Part shown: positions 38,401 through 50,421 of the stretch, piece by piece
Numbering within the stretch: position 1 is the first letter of the stretch
Layout of the letters: every line of letters begins with the position of its first letter
From: Manihot esculenta
Lineage: Eukaryota; Streptophyta; Magnoliopsida; Malpighiales; Euphorbiaceae
NCBI RefSeq assembly: GCF_001659605.2
Contig: NC_035178.2
Location: forward strand, 1,915,091 to 1,979,090
DNA: 64,000 nucleotides
Direction: 5' to 3'
Position numbers and translations under genes: made by a program
The notes under the pieces: generated by a model
What the model saw: the letters and a program-made list of their open reading frames with translations, nothing else
The model's database searches: none
Told to the model about the DNA's origin: nothing

Positions 38401-39553
38401 AAATCCATATGCTGCAATTAAATAATCCAAATTTGATATTTTCACCTAATTATGTACAAAATTCCAAGAGAAAACTTACATGAAGATTACTTGGTGGCGT
38501 TCATTTAGATAATTAGGTTCAATAATTAAGAGACAAATTAATAATTCTGGTTTTTATAATACTAAAAAAAACATCTTTCCCACAAAAAAAATAAAAAAAG
38601 GTTATAAAATTATAAGAGGTGGGATTTTGCCTGGAATCATTAGAAATCACCCATAAAAATTGTATTTTTCACCTAATACCAGTGTAAATCAGTTCAATAA
38701 CAGTGTTGATGGAGAAAGAAATATAATTACCTCCACAAACCCATCTCCGAAATTAACACCATTTCCAAAGTTATAGGTGTTAGCAAGATAACGGTTGAGG
38801 GAGAAGGAGTTGTACTGTGTTAATACAAAGATCTTCCTAATACCACTATTAATGCAGTTACTCATTGGAATATCAATCAGCCTGTAACACCCTCCAACTG
38901 GAACCTGCAATTAAAATAAAAATAAATGTTTAATAATTTCTTCACAAATAAGGATTCCTTGTCCTGTCCACATAGCATAATTACCTACACCAAGTAATTG
39001 AAACTTTGATAATTTTAAAAATGTTTTCGACTCAAAAAGTTAAAGCTAGAAAAAGCTAGAAAACATGAGCCAGTGAAATCTTACCGCAGGCTTGGCTCTT
39101 TGGCTAGTAAGTGGAAAGAGGCGTGTCCCAGCACCTCCACCTAATATGATCGAAGCTATGTTTTTGGGGTTAGCCCTTGGTGTCTCAAAAGCCGTTTCAT
39201 CAAATGTCTACGCCAAACCAAACAACACTTGGGAGTTACGACTTAATGGAATCGAATAAACTATTAATCTCTTTTGGCTTTCTGGGCAGAAAAGAAAAGC
39301 TAAGTGTATTACTCACCTGAGTCTCTTTATTAACATTTGATGTAACAATGGAGTTGGTGACTCCAGGCTTGACAATTTTCATACCTTTATTGCTTTTTGT
39401 TCTCAAATTCTTCCATAATTGAGTATTAGGACGCCGGCATTTAAGGTTCTCACTGATACTCTCTCCCCCAAAAAGAGTACCTCCATTACTCATACTTGTG
39501 TAAAAATCGACGACATTGGTAGAAGCCTTCATCGCAGCACAGCAAGAATCCAT
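35454..39553 (-). CDS. APL: Glucose-1-phosphate adenylyltransferase large subunit, plastidial
   Basis: Fourteen exons close in frame to 529 residues: 39317-39553, 39085-39207, 38731-38904, 38208-38300, 38049-38132, 37888-37943, 37708-37801, 37430-37615, 37226-37306, 37057-37143, 36873-36977, 36511-36617, 35707-35767, 35454-35555. The N-terminal exon looks like a plastid transit peptide ([12 protein letters not shown], Ser/Asn/Thr-rich). The nucleotidyltransferase domain carries [54 protein letters not shown] and [16 protein letters not shown]. Then come [29 protein letters not shown] and the left-handed beta-helix end ([14 protein letters not shown], last residues KNGTII). It pairs with the small subunit to form ADP-glucose, the committed step of starch synthesis. 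[11 protein letters not shown] and length match large, regulatory subunits. The exact APL class is not assigned. Confidence 0.96.
37853..37873. repeat. (AT)n microsatellite in an AGPase intron
   Basis: About ten AT dinucleotides in the intron between 37801 and 37888. It is probably polymorphic in length. Confidence 0.85.
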
Positions 39554-41496
39554 CGTTGAAATAACAAAGAAATTAGAAGTCGAGATGATACTCGGTGAGA
39601 ATGAGAGAGAAAGGGTATCCTAGGATGTGAGATCCAAATTGTTTAAAATTCTTAACAAAGATTTATGACATTGTGAGAAAGCAAAACAACTTTCCCAGAT
39701 GTTCAGAGCTAGCAGACAAAGAAGAACAATGGTACCAAGATGTCAAAACGATCAAGATTCAAGGCTTTGTATAAGTCCCAATAAACAATGAAAAAGGAAA
39801 CTAAAGGGGCAGAGAAGAAAAGCCAAGGGCGACGATGTAAGAATGCAGACGTTGGAGGGGGAGCTTTAGGAGAGGAGCTTTAAAATGGGATTATGAAGAA
39901 ATGGGAGAATAAAACAGTAGAAGCCAATATTGGAATAGAAAATTGATAAAAAATGGAACTTGTGATTTTGGAGTCTGTGATCTGTATGCCACTCCTAACT
40001 CCACAGTATGCGGTTGCCACAGATTTCCAAGGCATTTGAAAGAGTCCTTCCTGTACTTTTAACTTCTTTTCTATTTCAAGCACTGCCCTTCTTTTCATTT
40101 GTTTTAACAACTTAAGCCCCATCTTTATATTATTTTATTTATTATTCAAAATATTGTTTAAATATATTAATAACCTTTATATCAATCTATTGGTATTTAA
40201 GAGATGAGGAGAAGGAGAATCAATCAAAATTTTCAAATAATTAATTACAGTAATTTTTTTAAAAATAATTGCATTATAAAATATAATAAATTTCAATTAA
40301 TAAGTGAAAATGTTAAAACTCCAAATATTTATTTAGTGCATCTTCATCGGCAAAGATTTGCAGATTCCCACTACTATTAATTTCTCCAATCAAAATCATC
40401 ACCTTCTAATTCTTTTTTTAAAAAAATAAGATTTAATAATAGGATCTTTTAATTATAATTACATTTGATTTTGATTGGTTAATTTATTGAATATAACGGT
40501 TAGGAACTTTTTTTTTTTTTAAACTAAAAAATTTGATTCAGCTCTCAATCGAACCAAAGTAATCAACCAAAAACGGTGATTCGTATCCGAATCAGACTAT
40601 TCATACAACGTACGGCTATAATTATAATCGATAAAGTGATGGTGGAAGATTTTTTTTTTTTTTTTGTTTTCTTTGGGGTCAGCGGTCGAAATTGCCACGT
40701 TACGGTGACTGGGTTTGGAATTTTAGCGGGATTTTTGGGGCCATCAACTGACACGTGGGCCATCGTCAATGAACCGCATTTTCCACTGCACAATTAATGA
40801 TGAGTGGCTTTTATTTTACTTTACAAAACGTCACGTGTCTGTCTTTGTCCTGTCATATCACAGCCACCTCACATGGCTTTCTAATTTTTTTTATTTTTTT
40901 AATGATGTGATGACGTAAAGGTTTGTTTACTAAACCAAAGTAAGAAACCATTAAACTATTACCTCGACTGAAATGATTATTAAATTGTTTGAGTTCCAGG
41001 TGCCGAAGGTTTAGATGTACTGCCCCTCTTGACACTCACTTAACTCTGTTAATCCTGTTATGTGGTATATTTTTCTTTTAATAATATTATAAAACTTATA
41101 TTTTTCAAAAAAGTTTAATTTAATTATTTAAATATTATAAATATTAATGATTACAATATCAATAAACTAAAAGAAATCACAACGCCACCGCAAAATCAAC
41201 ACGCGAGCGGTGAGCCCAGATTCGGCTTCCCAACTGGAGGGGAAAGTACAAGCGGCTGGGAACAAAATAATCCTACAAATTTTGGTTCGATTTGCTTGAT
41301 TTGGGTTTTGGTGGGTCTGATTTATATTATATTTTTCAAGGCCCTATTGCTGATTATTGATTGCGACATTTTTAGATGCAGAAAGTACATGAATCATGGC
41401 CCAAACTGCTAAAATCCAAATGAGGTAGAAAGCAAGAGCCCACAACCAAAAGGGAGCCTCATCTTCAGTCTTCACCACGTTTTCGCTATAACACTG
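39554..41496. other. Upstream region of the AGPase gene and AT-rich spacer
   Basis: 39554-40000 should hold the AGPase 5' UTR and promoter, with a weak TATA-like TTATACAAAG near 39760. Beyond it no exon is recognised. An ACGTG core (GACACGTGG at about 40749-40757, TCACGTGTC near 40830) appears twice. A frame from about 41165 to 41421 is open on the plus strand with hydrophobic stretches but no start and no known family. Confidence 0.45.
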
Positions 41497-41724
41497 GTGA
41501 TGACCACTGGTGGGACCGAGAAGGAGTACGTAGTGGACGTTTGGTCCGGAAACCACCCGTTCTGTCTTGGTAATCGCTCGGCCGTCGTTGTGGACGCCGA
41601 CCGGGTCGAGAAGTTCCGCAAGTAATTCAGGGAGCTATCTCAGATTATGGAAATCCCTGTCCTTAAAGGCGAAATTGCGTTGCCCTCTAGACGCAAATCC
41701 TCTGGCAAGGGGAAGAAGAAATAG
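41497..41724 (+). pseudogene. RPL31: Plastid ribosomal protein bL31c, C-terminal fragment with in-frame stop
   Basis: The plus-strand frame starting VMTTGGTEKEYVVDVWSGNH, followed by FCLGNRSAVVVDADRVEKFR, reads as the conserved body of the nuclear-encoded chloroplast 50S protein L31. An in-frame TAA at 41623-41625 interrupts it. The same frame then continues with ELSQIMEIPVLKGEIALPS and a lysine-rich end (GKGKKK) to the natural stop at 41722-41724. The transit peptide and the first part of the mature protein, with its zinc-binding-like residues, are not found upstream. There is no acceptor at the 5' edge. I infer a dead partial copy, with the functional gene elsewhere. Stop-codon readthrough is unlikely given the missing 5' half. 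Confidence 0.82.
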
Positions 41725-42751
41725 AAACAAGAGATCGAGGTTAAAAGGCTACGTGTTTATTTGGTGTTTGTAATTTGATTGACAGTTGTTTGATGAAATG
41801 CACAGTTCGGAGTTGTGCTTGTGTAATGCTGCATTCTGTTGAATCTAGATGATTATGCATGGGTTCATATGTTCAGCGACTGAAAATTGTAGCAAAAGAC
41901 AACTAATTGAATCGAATTATACCTTCACATTTTTTAATGCTTTTCTATCCTGCAATTGTCTGTTGTGCTGTTTGATTGCTTCATTCAAAGTGTTGCGAAT
42001 TTACTAGGAACATGTTATTGAATCCTTGAAAACTGTAAGCAGGGATTCTTTTTTTTTTGAAGAAAAAAAGGCGACTTATATTTGATAAAGATATATAATT
42101 GAGATATCGTTTATAATTATGATGAGTTTTATCTAAAAATACAATATATAAAATCAAAAAATAAAATGTATATGAATCAAGTTAATTAGAGAATTTTTAA
42201 GAAATTGAGAAATTGAAGAATTAATAAATAGGCTGAACTAGACCGGCAAACAGTGATAGAATAATTCCCACGCGGCTTGACCTTGGGTTGGGTCTTCGTT
42301 TCGCAGTCAATTAGCAAAAGAAAGTGTCTCGTCCCATCATTGTGCCACGTGTTTGAGTCTCTATATAGAATAAAGAGGTGATGCTATATTTTATATTGGA
42401 TTGTTTATATGAAATAAAAATAAAATTAATTATAAATTTATATTTATATCCGTATACATATTTAATTTAATAATAAATACATTTAAATAAATTTATTCAC
42501 TCGATTTTATTTATAAAAAATAAAAATTTATATATATATAATAGATTTTCTAAAAGTCAATATATATATATATATATTTTTAATTCAAAAAAATATATAT
42601 CAACTTTTAATTATATCATATTATCTCATATAATATAATTATTTTAAAATATAATTAATCTTTTACTCATATGTCGTAGTTCATTATCTATTATAAAGCA
42701 AGTTAATTTTAAAGTGAGTCTATTTTCAAGTATTTTCCTCCTTTTAATTTA
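41725..42751. other. AT-rich intergenic region
   Basis: No exon is seen. Long A/T-rich and (TA)n stretches (about 42525-42600). A T run is at 42049-42058. It ends at the 9-bp target duplication TTTAATTTA (42743-42751) of the MITE. Confidence 0.5.
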
Positions 42752-43295
42752 GGAAAATTTATTTTTTAGTCCCTGAAATTTAACGTAATTAACACTTCTG
42801 TCCCTCTATTTTGGCGACCCAACACTTAAGTCCATCACTTTCTCTTCCGTCCAAATTCGCAGTCCTTCCATCCAAAATAGCCGTTTGGGATACGTGAATT
42901 GACAAAATTAACCCTCACTAAATCCAAACCCAAACCCAAATATCCCTTCTTTTTCTTCTCCTTCTTCTTCCTATCCTTTTCTGCAACTTCTTCTTCTTTT
43001 TCTTCTTTCTCCTTCTTCTTCTTCTTCTTCTTTCTTCTTCTTCTTCTTCTTCTCCTTTCTGCAACTTCTTCTTCTCCTTTCTGCAACTTCTTTTTCCTGA
43101 ACCCTGAACCCTGAACCCTGAACCCTGAACCATGAACCCTGAATCTTGAACCCTGAACCCTGAACCCTGAACCCTGAACCCTGAAAGTGAGGGACTCAAG
43201 TGTTGAAAGTGAGGGACTCAAGTGTTAGATCGCCAAAATAGAGGGATAGAAGTGTTAATTACGTTAAAACTCAGGGACTAAAAAGTAATTTTCCC
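42752..43295. mobile_element. Mutator-type MITE with 9-bp target duplication
   Basis: A 544-bp element with terminal inverted repeats of roughly 90 bp. The left end (GGAAAATTTATTTTTTAGTC, then ACGTAATTAACACTTCTGTC) matches the reverse complement of the right end with few mismatches. It is bordered by a perfect TTTAATTTA duplication (42743-42751 and 43296-43304). Long inverted repeats, a 9-bp duplication and no coding capacity point to a Mutator-like MITE. The interior is a pyrimidine tract (CTT/TTC-rich, 42950-43090) followed by a heptamer array. Open frames here are low-complexity. Confidence 0.85.
43096..43187. repeat. CCCTGAA heptamer array (variant telomere-like repeat)
   Basis: About twelve tandem copies of CCCTGAA, with a few substituted units (CCATGAA, TCTTGAA). 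It differs by one base from the plant telomere unit CCCTAAA (TTTAGGG on the other strand). It lies inside the MITE. Confidence 0.9.
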
Positions 43296-43577
43296 TTTAA
43301 TTTAATTGCTATGATAAAAAAGTTGTCTCATTTTTGTTTCAATTTAAATGTTAATAAGGTAGTGGATTAATGATTAATAAAAATTATTGAAATGGATGAT
43401 ATTTTTTAATATTAATTTATGGTCAACGATAACTAATACCTATTTTTTAAATTAATTTTTTTAAAGAAATAATAGATTCTCTTACAGCAAGTTGGATAAA
43501 TAACGCTTATCAAAGAGGAAACATAACTCTTAGACGCTGGATGAAGCGGATGAACGATGAATGGTTCGTCTCATCTC

Positions 43578-43585
43578 TATAAAAT
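43578..43585 (+). promoter_or_regulatory. TATA box of the DUF4408/DUF761 gene
   Basis: TATAAAAT within CTCTATAAAATCCTCG, about 180 bp upstream of the ATG. The interval is pyrimidine-rich, as in plant 5' leaders. Confidence 0.6.
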
Positions 43586-43761
43586 CCTCGCTTATATTCA
43601 TCTATCTAATCGCAAGTTTCCTTTACTGCTACGTCTCCTAAACAAGAAACTCCAAATCTTACCCAACAGCTCACGCTCACTTCTTCACTTTCCTTCTCTG
43701 CTCTCTGCCTCTCTCTTATCTATCTCCCATCGTCTCTTTCACTCGGCTTCCTCATCTGGAA

Positions 43762-44589
43762 ATGTCTTCTTCTGAATTCGATGCAGTCCAGGCCGAGAAA
43801 TCCGATGCCATGAGAAGATACAGGAGTTGCAGAATCTTTAGATTCTGTCTTCTTCTATCAGGAGCCTTCACTCTCTTTTTCTGCTTATTCACATGGTTTC
43901 CCTACGTCCAGAAGATTGCCTCTGCTTATCTCTCCGACTTCAACAGCCAGTTATTCGTTTTCCTTCTCATAAATGCCCTGGTTTTCTTTATCTACCATTT
44001 ATCCAACGCCAGCGCCGCCGGAAAGAACGATTCCGTGTCTCATCGTCCTGATATTTACGATCAATACGTCTCCTCATCCTCCTCTCGCCGGAAAAAAATT
44101 GACGACGAGGAAAAACGGTTGGTAATAGTGCCACCGGAGACGGTGGAGACCGTTCAACGCAACGAGAATATATTCCACAAAACACAGATAGTTATTCGTT
44201 GTGAGAATGCTGATTGTGCTCTAGTGGAGGAGAATCCAGTTGGCGACCTTGCTGTGAGTATAGAAACTTATAAGATTGATAGAGAAAAGAAAAATTTCAG
44301 AAGAATGCGATCAGAGAAGTACTCAGTAGAGAAGATAAAAAGAAGTGATCGTCCGCGAGAGCTGAGGCGATCGGAAACGGAGAACGGAAGGGAAATGGTA
44401 GTCGGTGGTGGTCATACTCCGACGAGAAAGTCGATGCAGGAAATGAACAATGAAGAATTTAGACTTACAATTGAGAGTTTCATTGCAAGTAAAAGGAAGA
44501 ATTTGAGGGATCACAACTTGGCGGTCTTAATGGAAGAAAGAAAGGAGTCATTTACAGAAGTCACCAGCATACAAAATCGAAGAAATTAA
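43762..44589 (+). CDS. DUF4408/DUF761 membrane-anchored protein
   Basis: Single-exon gene of 275 codons. The N-terminal part has two hydrophobic segments (about 26-48, FRFCLLLSGAFTLFFCLFTW, and 62-79, QLFVFLLINALVFFIYHL), the DUF4408 arrangement. A long charged middle (EKKNFRRMRSEKYSVEKIKR) follows. The end carries a DUF761-like motif (EEFRLTIESFIASKRKNLRD). Plant proteins of this class, often called cotton fibre-expressed proteins, have no defined biochemical role. The ATG is chosen because it follows a TATA box and leader, and the frame has no upstream Met. Codon use looks like a normal host gene. Confidence 0.85.
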   Translation: MSSSEFDAVQAEKSDAMRRYRSCRIFRFCLLLSGAFTLFFCLFTWFPYVQKIASAYLSDFNSQLFVFLLINALVFFIYHLSNASAAGKNDSVSHRPDIYDQYVSSSSSRRKKIDDEEKRLVIVPPETVETVQRNENIFHKTQIVIRCENADCALVEENPVGDLAVSIETYKIDREKKNFRRMRSEKYSVEKIKRSDRPRELRRSETENGREMVVGGGHTPTRKSMQEMNNEEFRLTIESFIASKRKNLRDHNLAVLMEERKESFTEVTSIQNRRN

Positions 44590-45939
44590 ATTACGGGAAT
44601 TTATCTAGCGTTTTACAAATTAAGGTCAGGAAGTAAAATGTAAAATAATTAAATATTTATTTATATTACATTTCGTTATGTTCTATTAAACGTAACATTG
44701 AAATAGTTTCTTATGATTATTATATAAGATTTTTCTCTCTCTCTTTTTTTTTTCCCCAATTCGATACATATTGAATTCTAGCAATTGCTAAATGGGTTGG
44801 TTTTCATGCTAGTCGACCGTGAAGTCTTCATTAATTTTTTTTTTTCTTGGTCAATTGTACATATACCTAGTAGGTCATGGTGAAACTTTAGTTTGGTGGA
44901 GTTGATATTTGTCGTACTTTGTATTTTTGTGTCTAATTTTCCAATTTTTTCATCAAGTCCACCAATAATATCCAGCTTTTTAATTACTTGCGTGGTCTGA
45001 ACTTGAAAATGATGTATAGGGCCCTTATTTTATTATAATTTATAAAGCAAGGGAAGATCTTTTTTCTTTTCTTTTCATTTTTTGGCAATTACTATTTTAT
45101 TTCTCATAAATCACATATACCATGCCATGGGTGGTTGAGGACCAATTAAGAAAGGAGAAGACGAAGGCTGAGGGCAACAGACATTGAGTTTGTTTATTCG
45201 AGTTGCATAAAAGAATTGTTTTGTGTGCAAGAAATGAAATTATAATAAGGATTCTTCTCTTGTGTTGTATTTAGCTCTGTCTGTGCACTCAATTATTTTC
45301 TTGGACTTCCGAACTACCTCTTCTTTGTCTGCACAGTAGCTTATTTATTGGGACCATTCTTTAATTGCATTTTGGATTTAATATAAGCAACAAGCCAAGC
45401 TAATTAAAACCTGGTCTGGTTGGTTTTTCTAAATCTGATTTAAACGTTCGATCTACCCACATCTCTTTTGACAATTTTTACAGGAATATAGAACATGAGT
45501 TCTATATTTTATTGCCACAAATATGTAAAATGCGTGTTATTTTTTTATTAAATTATAGTGTTATTAGAATATATTTAGACTTCTTATCATTATGAATATT
45601 TTTAATTATTATACTTGCCATTTGCAATAGTAAGCTGATGGAACCAAGTCACCTTCTCCTGGTCCCATTTACTCTTTCAGGAGTACAAAATTGAAATCTC
45701 ATTGCCATGTGTACATCTGCTTGGTGATTTAAATAATATTTTTAAAAATTATAATTTTATATATTGAAAAAATTATCGAAAAATCTTAAATATATTTAAT
45801 AATTTATGTTTAACTCTTTATAAATGATATATTTAATAAGGTTATAATGTCCCTAATAATAAATAGACTCCCAATAAGTATAGTTTATTTAAATAATTTT
45901 ATTTTTATATATGAAATAAAAATTTATGTTTGAAAGTAA
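44590..45939. other. AT-rich intergenic region
   Basis: The first few hundred bases should be the 3' UTR of the DUF4408/DUF761 gene. No exon or RNA gene was recognised. Confidence 0.5.
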
Positions 45940-46049
45940 TAGTGTATTGTACTCATAGATTTAGTCTAGTAGTAAGTGCATTTGAGTATAATTGAGAAGT
46001 CTCATGTTCTATTTTCCTAATTCCTAATTTTCATTTCAAAAAAAAAAAA
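45940..46049 (+). mobile_element. Second copy of the short SINE
   Basis: About 110 bp homologous to 726-832 but in plus orientation and more diverged: TAGTCTAGTAGTAAGTGCAT (A-box region), TCATGTTCTATTTTCC (decayed B box) and a 12-base A tail ending at 46049. The B box has lost its GGTTC core. The target duplication is not clear. Confidence 0.65.
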
Positions 46050-46385
46050 TACTATATTAATTATAATTTAATTAAAAAAACAATTAAATTTATTAGAGCA
46101 AAATCAACCACTTAAATTTCTTTTATATTATAATTCTGATAGAGATAACGTGGTTCAATTTTGAAATCACAATCAAAATCAACCACTTAAATTTATTTTC
46201 TGTTATAACTCTATTAGTTTTGTGTTGGTTGAAACCTTTGTATATTAAACTCTCTTATATCTATTTATACCACACTCATATCAGAAATAAAATAAGTTTT
46301 CATTTTGATAAAAATTTTTTTATGGTATCAGAGTCTAATTTGAAAAATCTTTCAATTTTTTTTTTCTGTTTTTTTCATTTCAATT

Positions 46386-49300
46386 ATGGCATCTAGTAGT
46401 ACAATACATATTGCTCATGCCTCCGGTCATTCTTTTGTATCCATCAACGGTACTCAATTTCTATTAAAGTTTATAGCTACAAATTATTTGACATGGAGAG
46501 TTCAAGTTTTTGCTCTACTTAAAAGTCACAGTCTTATGGAATATGTTCTGGATACTATCCAAATTTCTCATGTGTTTGTTATTCAAGAAGGAAAACAGGT
46601 TCTCAATCCAGATTATGAATATTGGGAGTGTCAAGGTCAATTAATTCTTGTTGCTTTTCGATCTTCACTCTCGTTTTCTTTTATAAATGTGGTTGTTGAT
46701 GCTGAGACTTCTGCGGAGGCATAGAAAAAACAGCAGATTACTTATACAAATAAGTCGACTACAAGAATTTTATCACTGCATAATAAGTTGTCTTGTACGA
46801 AACGAGATTGTCATTCGATTTTTTATTATCTTAATAATATGAAAAACATAGCTGAGGAATTATCTTTGTATGGTAGTTCGGTTAGTGATGTTGATTTGGT
46901 TGTTCATATTCTAAAAGGTGTTGGACCTGAGTTTCGCGATATCGTTGTTGCCATCCATGCGCATGATACTGTAATTTTCTTTTATGAGTTTCAAGACAAA
47001 CTGTTAGCTCATGAGTTGTATCTAAAGTGGATTGATCCATCCTATGAGGTTGCCCTATGAGGTTGCTACGATTACTGCTAATTATGTTTGAAAGTCAAAC
47101 TATAGCAAGTTTTCATCTAAACAAGGCTCCTATGATTGACAATATACTGGTACTGCATCTGTTCCTGCTGTTAATCAATCGGATGAATATTCGAATGACA
47201 AATCCAAATCTTGTGGGTTTGATTGTAATCAAAACTCTTAGTCAAAAATTCAATATCAGTTTTGTGAACAATATGGCCATACTGTTAGATAGTGTTTCAA
47301 AGTTAAGAATTTTTTTCGGGCTTTATTGACTCAACAGCAGCAAGTAAATTGTGTGAGTAAACAATAGAATGGTGATTCTCCATAGTTGCTCGATATTGCA
47401 ACTTCGCACCATGTGACGAATGACTTGCGCAATCTCTCACTTCATGCTCCATATGATGGGAATAATGAATTGCAGTTCACGGACGATTCATGTTTGTCTA
47501 TTACTCATGTTGGTTCTAATACTTTTCCTTTACCTTCCAAGCTTTGTTATCTTTTCAATGTGCTGTTTATACCAAAAGTCAAAACAAATCTTATATTTGT
47601 TCCTCAATTCTGTGATTCTAATCAAGTTTCGATTGAATTTTTTTCTCGATTTTATCTCACAAAAGATCAATCTCCAGAGGAGACTCTAGTCAAAGGCCTG
47701 CTTGACTAATCTTTTTATAAGCTCAGGCCATTTCAAAAATTGGTATCTTCTGGCTGTCATCATTCATGTTCGTCTTTTGTCTGTGTCGTGGTATTAACGT
47801 CTTGGTCATCGAAATTTTGTCTTCTCGTGTCTATGGTTAAAGAGAGCGTGTGCGATCCTTGTCATTGTACCATTTAGTATTTTTTTTCTTTAATTAGTAC
47901 TCATCCATTTGAACTTCTTTATTTGGATTTATGAGAACATGCTCCAGTTTATTCTGTCGATGGTTTTCACTATTATATAATATTTGTGGACCGTTAGACA
48001 AATTATATTTGGTTAGACCATTTAAAGATAAAATCTGAGATTTATGAAAATTTTTCAATATTTCAAAAACTTATCCAAAATACCTTTAATTCTAAAATAA
48101 AGATCATTTACACAGATGGGGTGGTGAGTATGTTGCTCTTAAGAAATACTTTTAAAAACCTGGTATAAATAATTTATAAACTCTGCCATACACACCCCAA
48201 CATAATAATGCAGCTGAATGTCGTCATCAACATTTGGTTGAAACTGGTCTTATATGTTACAAACGGCTAGTTTACCATTCTCCTTTTAGACCTTTAGTTT
48301 TAAAACGACAGCTTATCTAATCAACCGTGTGCCTATCCCAGTTCTCAATTATATGTCTCCCTATCAGAAATTGTTTGGTCGATCACCAAATTATTAGTCT
48401 CTATGTCTGTTTGGTGTCTGTGTTATCCATGTTTAAGGTCCTACATGCATTCTAAGTTTGATACTAAATCTATTTCGTGTGCGTTTCTTGGTTATACTTC
48501 AAATAAAAGTACATACATTTATTATAATATCAGTCAAAATAGGTATATTGAGTCTCGTCATATTTTATTCTTAGACAAAACTTTTTCTTTTTCAACTCAA
48601 CAATCTCTATAGTCCTTGTCTTCGTCATATTGGTATAATGTTCCATCTTCTTATCTTATTTCAACGATTATTCCGTTTACATCCATAGTAGTTTCATCTT
48701 TCTCTTCTGTTGTTACTACAGACTCACAGACCCCCGAGTCAACAAATGATCAACTAACCTCATCTCTTTCATAGCCCTTACTAAATTTCACTTCTTCTTC
48801 TTCTTCTTCTTCAACGGAGACTGTTATTCTTTCACTGCTGAATATCGTTTTTTCAACCATGAATAATCATCACATGATTACACGTTCAAAGAACAATATT
48901 CGAAAATCCAAAATTTTAAATCATGTCTCCACACACCCATTACCTGAAGTACCAGAACCAGCAACAGTCAAACAAGTTTTAGTTGTTTCTGAGTGGCGTA
49001 ATGCTATGTCTGATGAGTTTAATACCTTGATAATAAAACTCAAATTCTTATTCTATCTGAGTCTCATCATAATCTGGTTGGTTATAAGTGGATTTACAAG
49101 GTTAAAAGAAATGCGGATGGCTTTATACAACGATATAAGGCCAGATTGGTAGCTCGTGGATATAATCAAAGGCCAAGACTTGATTACAATGATATATTCA
49201 GCCCAATAGTGAAACCGGTTACAATTCGAATAGTGTTAACCTTGGTAGTTTCGAATTCTTAGATATTAATACAGCTTGACGTTAACAATACATTTCTACA

Positions 49301-50275
49301 TGGTCCTTTGTAGGAGGAGGTCTTTATGCAGCATCCGCTTGAATATAAAGATCCTTCGAAGCCTTACCACGTGTGTAAGTTACTTAAGACTCTTTATGGC
49401 TTGAAGCAGGCGCATAGAGCATGGTATCAAGCTCTTTGGTCTTTCACTATACAATATGGGTTTCATTTATCTCAATGTGATCATTCCTTATTTTTTATCG
49501 GAAAGAAAACATCTATTGTTATTTTCTTGTGCATGTGGATGATCTCATTATAACAAAGAATAATTCATCGTTTGTATCTCGGTTTATTTAAGCTCTAGAA
49601 AATAAGTTTTCATTGAAAGACCCTTAGCCTTTGTCATTATTTCTTGGTGTGGATGTTCATCAAATGACAAATAGCCTATTTCTTTCACAACATCATTATA
49701 TTTGAAAGCTTTTGGAAAGAGGTAATATGGATGGGTTAAAGCAGTGTTTACTCCAATTGCTATAGATAGCAACTTGAGGAAATCGATTTCTGAATCTTCT
49801 GTTGTGGATTCTACTGCTTATTGAAAATTAATTAGAGAATTACAATATCTTAGTCTTATTAGACCAGATATTGCTTTTACGGTTAATAAGTTGTCACAGT
49901 TCATACAACATCCGAATCAGTCGCACTGGCTAACCTTGGAACAGCTGCTCCGATACCTCAAGTCCATTATTGATTTCGGTATTACTATCACCTTTCAATC
50001 AAAGCTTATTATTCATGCCTTTTTGAATGCAGATTGGGCGGAAGAGTAGAACTTCAACTATAGAGTTTATTATGTATTTTAGCAAAGTATTGATAAGTTG
50101 GAGTTCTAAAAAGCAACGAACAGTTGCTCAGTCCAATATAGAAGCTGAATATAGGGCAGTGGCTTCAACAACAGCTGAAGTTCAATGGGTTAAGTCCTTA
50201 CTAACTGAATTCGGCTATAGATATCACCGCCGGTTATCTACTACGACAACATATCCACGATGTATACGTGTTTGA
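46386..50275 (+). pseudogene. Copia Gag-Pol remnants
   Basis: Fragments in order. Gag: frame from 46386 (NGTQFLLKFIATNYLTWRVQ), continuing after a stop to about 47060. Protease: decayed near 47386, with SHHVTNDLRNLSLH where the D-S-G motif should precede and is already mutated. Integrase: scattered pieces at 47750-48610 (FGRSPNY-like and AFLGYTSNKSTY). Reverse transcriptase: near 49090-49550 (YGLKQAHRAWYQAL). RNase H: 50040-50220 (SWSSKKQRTVAQSNIEAEYR, then AEVQWVKSLLTEFG). No frame exceeds about 112 codons. No functional protein is expected. Confidence 0.85.
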
Positions 50276-50421
50276 TATTGACAAGGAGCTCTTCCTATTT
50301 TCCATATTTCGTCCAAGGATCAATTAGTTGATTTATTGACAAAACCATTGACAAAGACGCAGTTCCATATTAATAGGTCTAAAATTGATCTCCATGATGC
50401 ATCCTCAATCTTGCGGGGGAG

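Noticed and set aside
39236..39316. Extension of AGPase exon 1 past QVSNTL
   Set aside because: The conserved sequence continues at 39207 after a clear CAG/GTGAGT donor, so the read-through is intronic.
41344..41556. Minus-strand 70-codon frame with a hydrophobic helix (WLWALAFYLIWILAVWAMI)
   Set aside because: It overlaps the bL31c pseudogene in antisense, has no recognised family and no splice context. Probably a chance frame.
42835..43221. Lys/Glu-rich frame with GFRVQGSGFR repeats
   Set aside because: It is a translation of the CTT tract and the heptamer array in the MITE, with no real protein signal.
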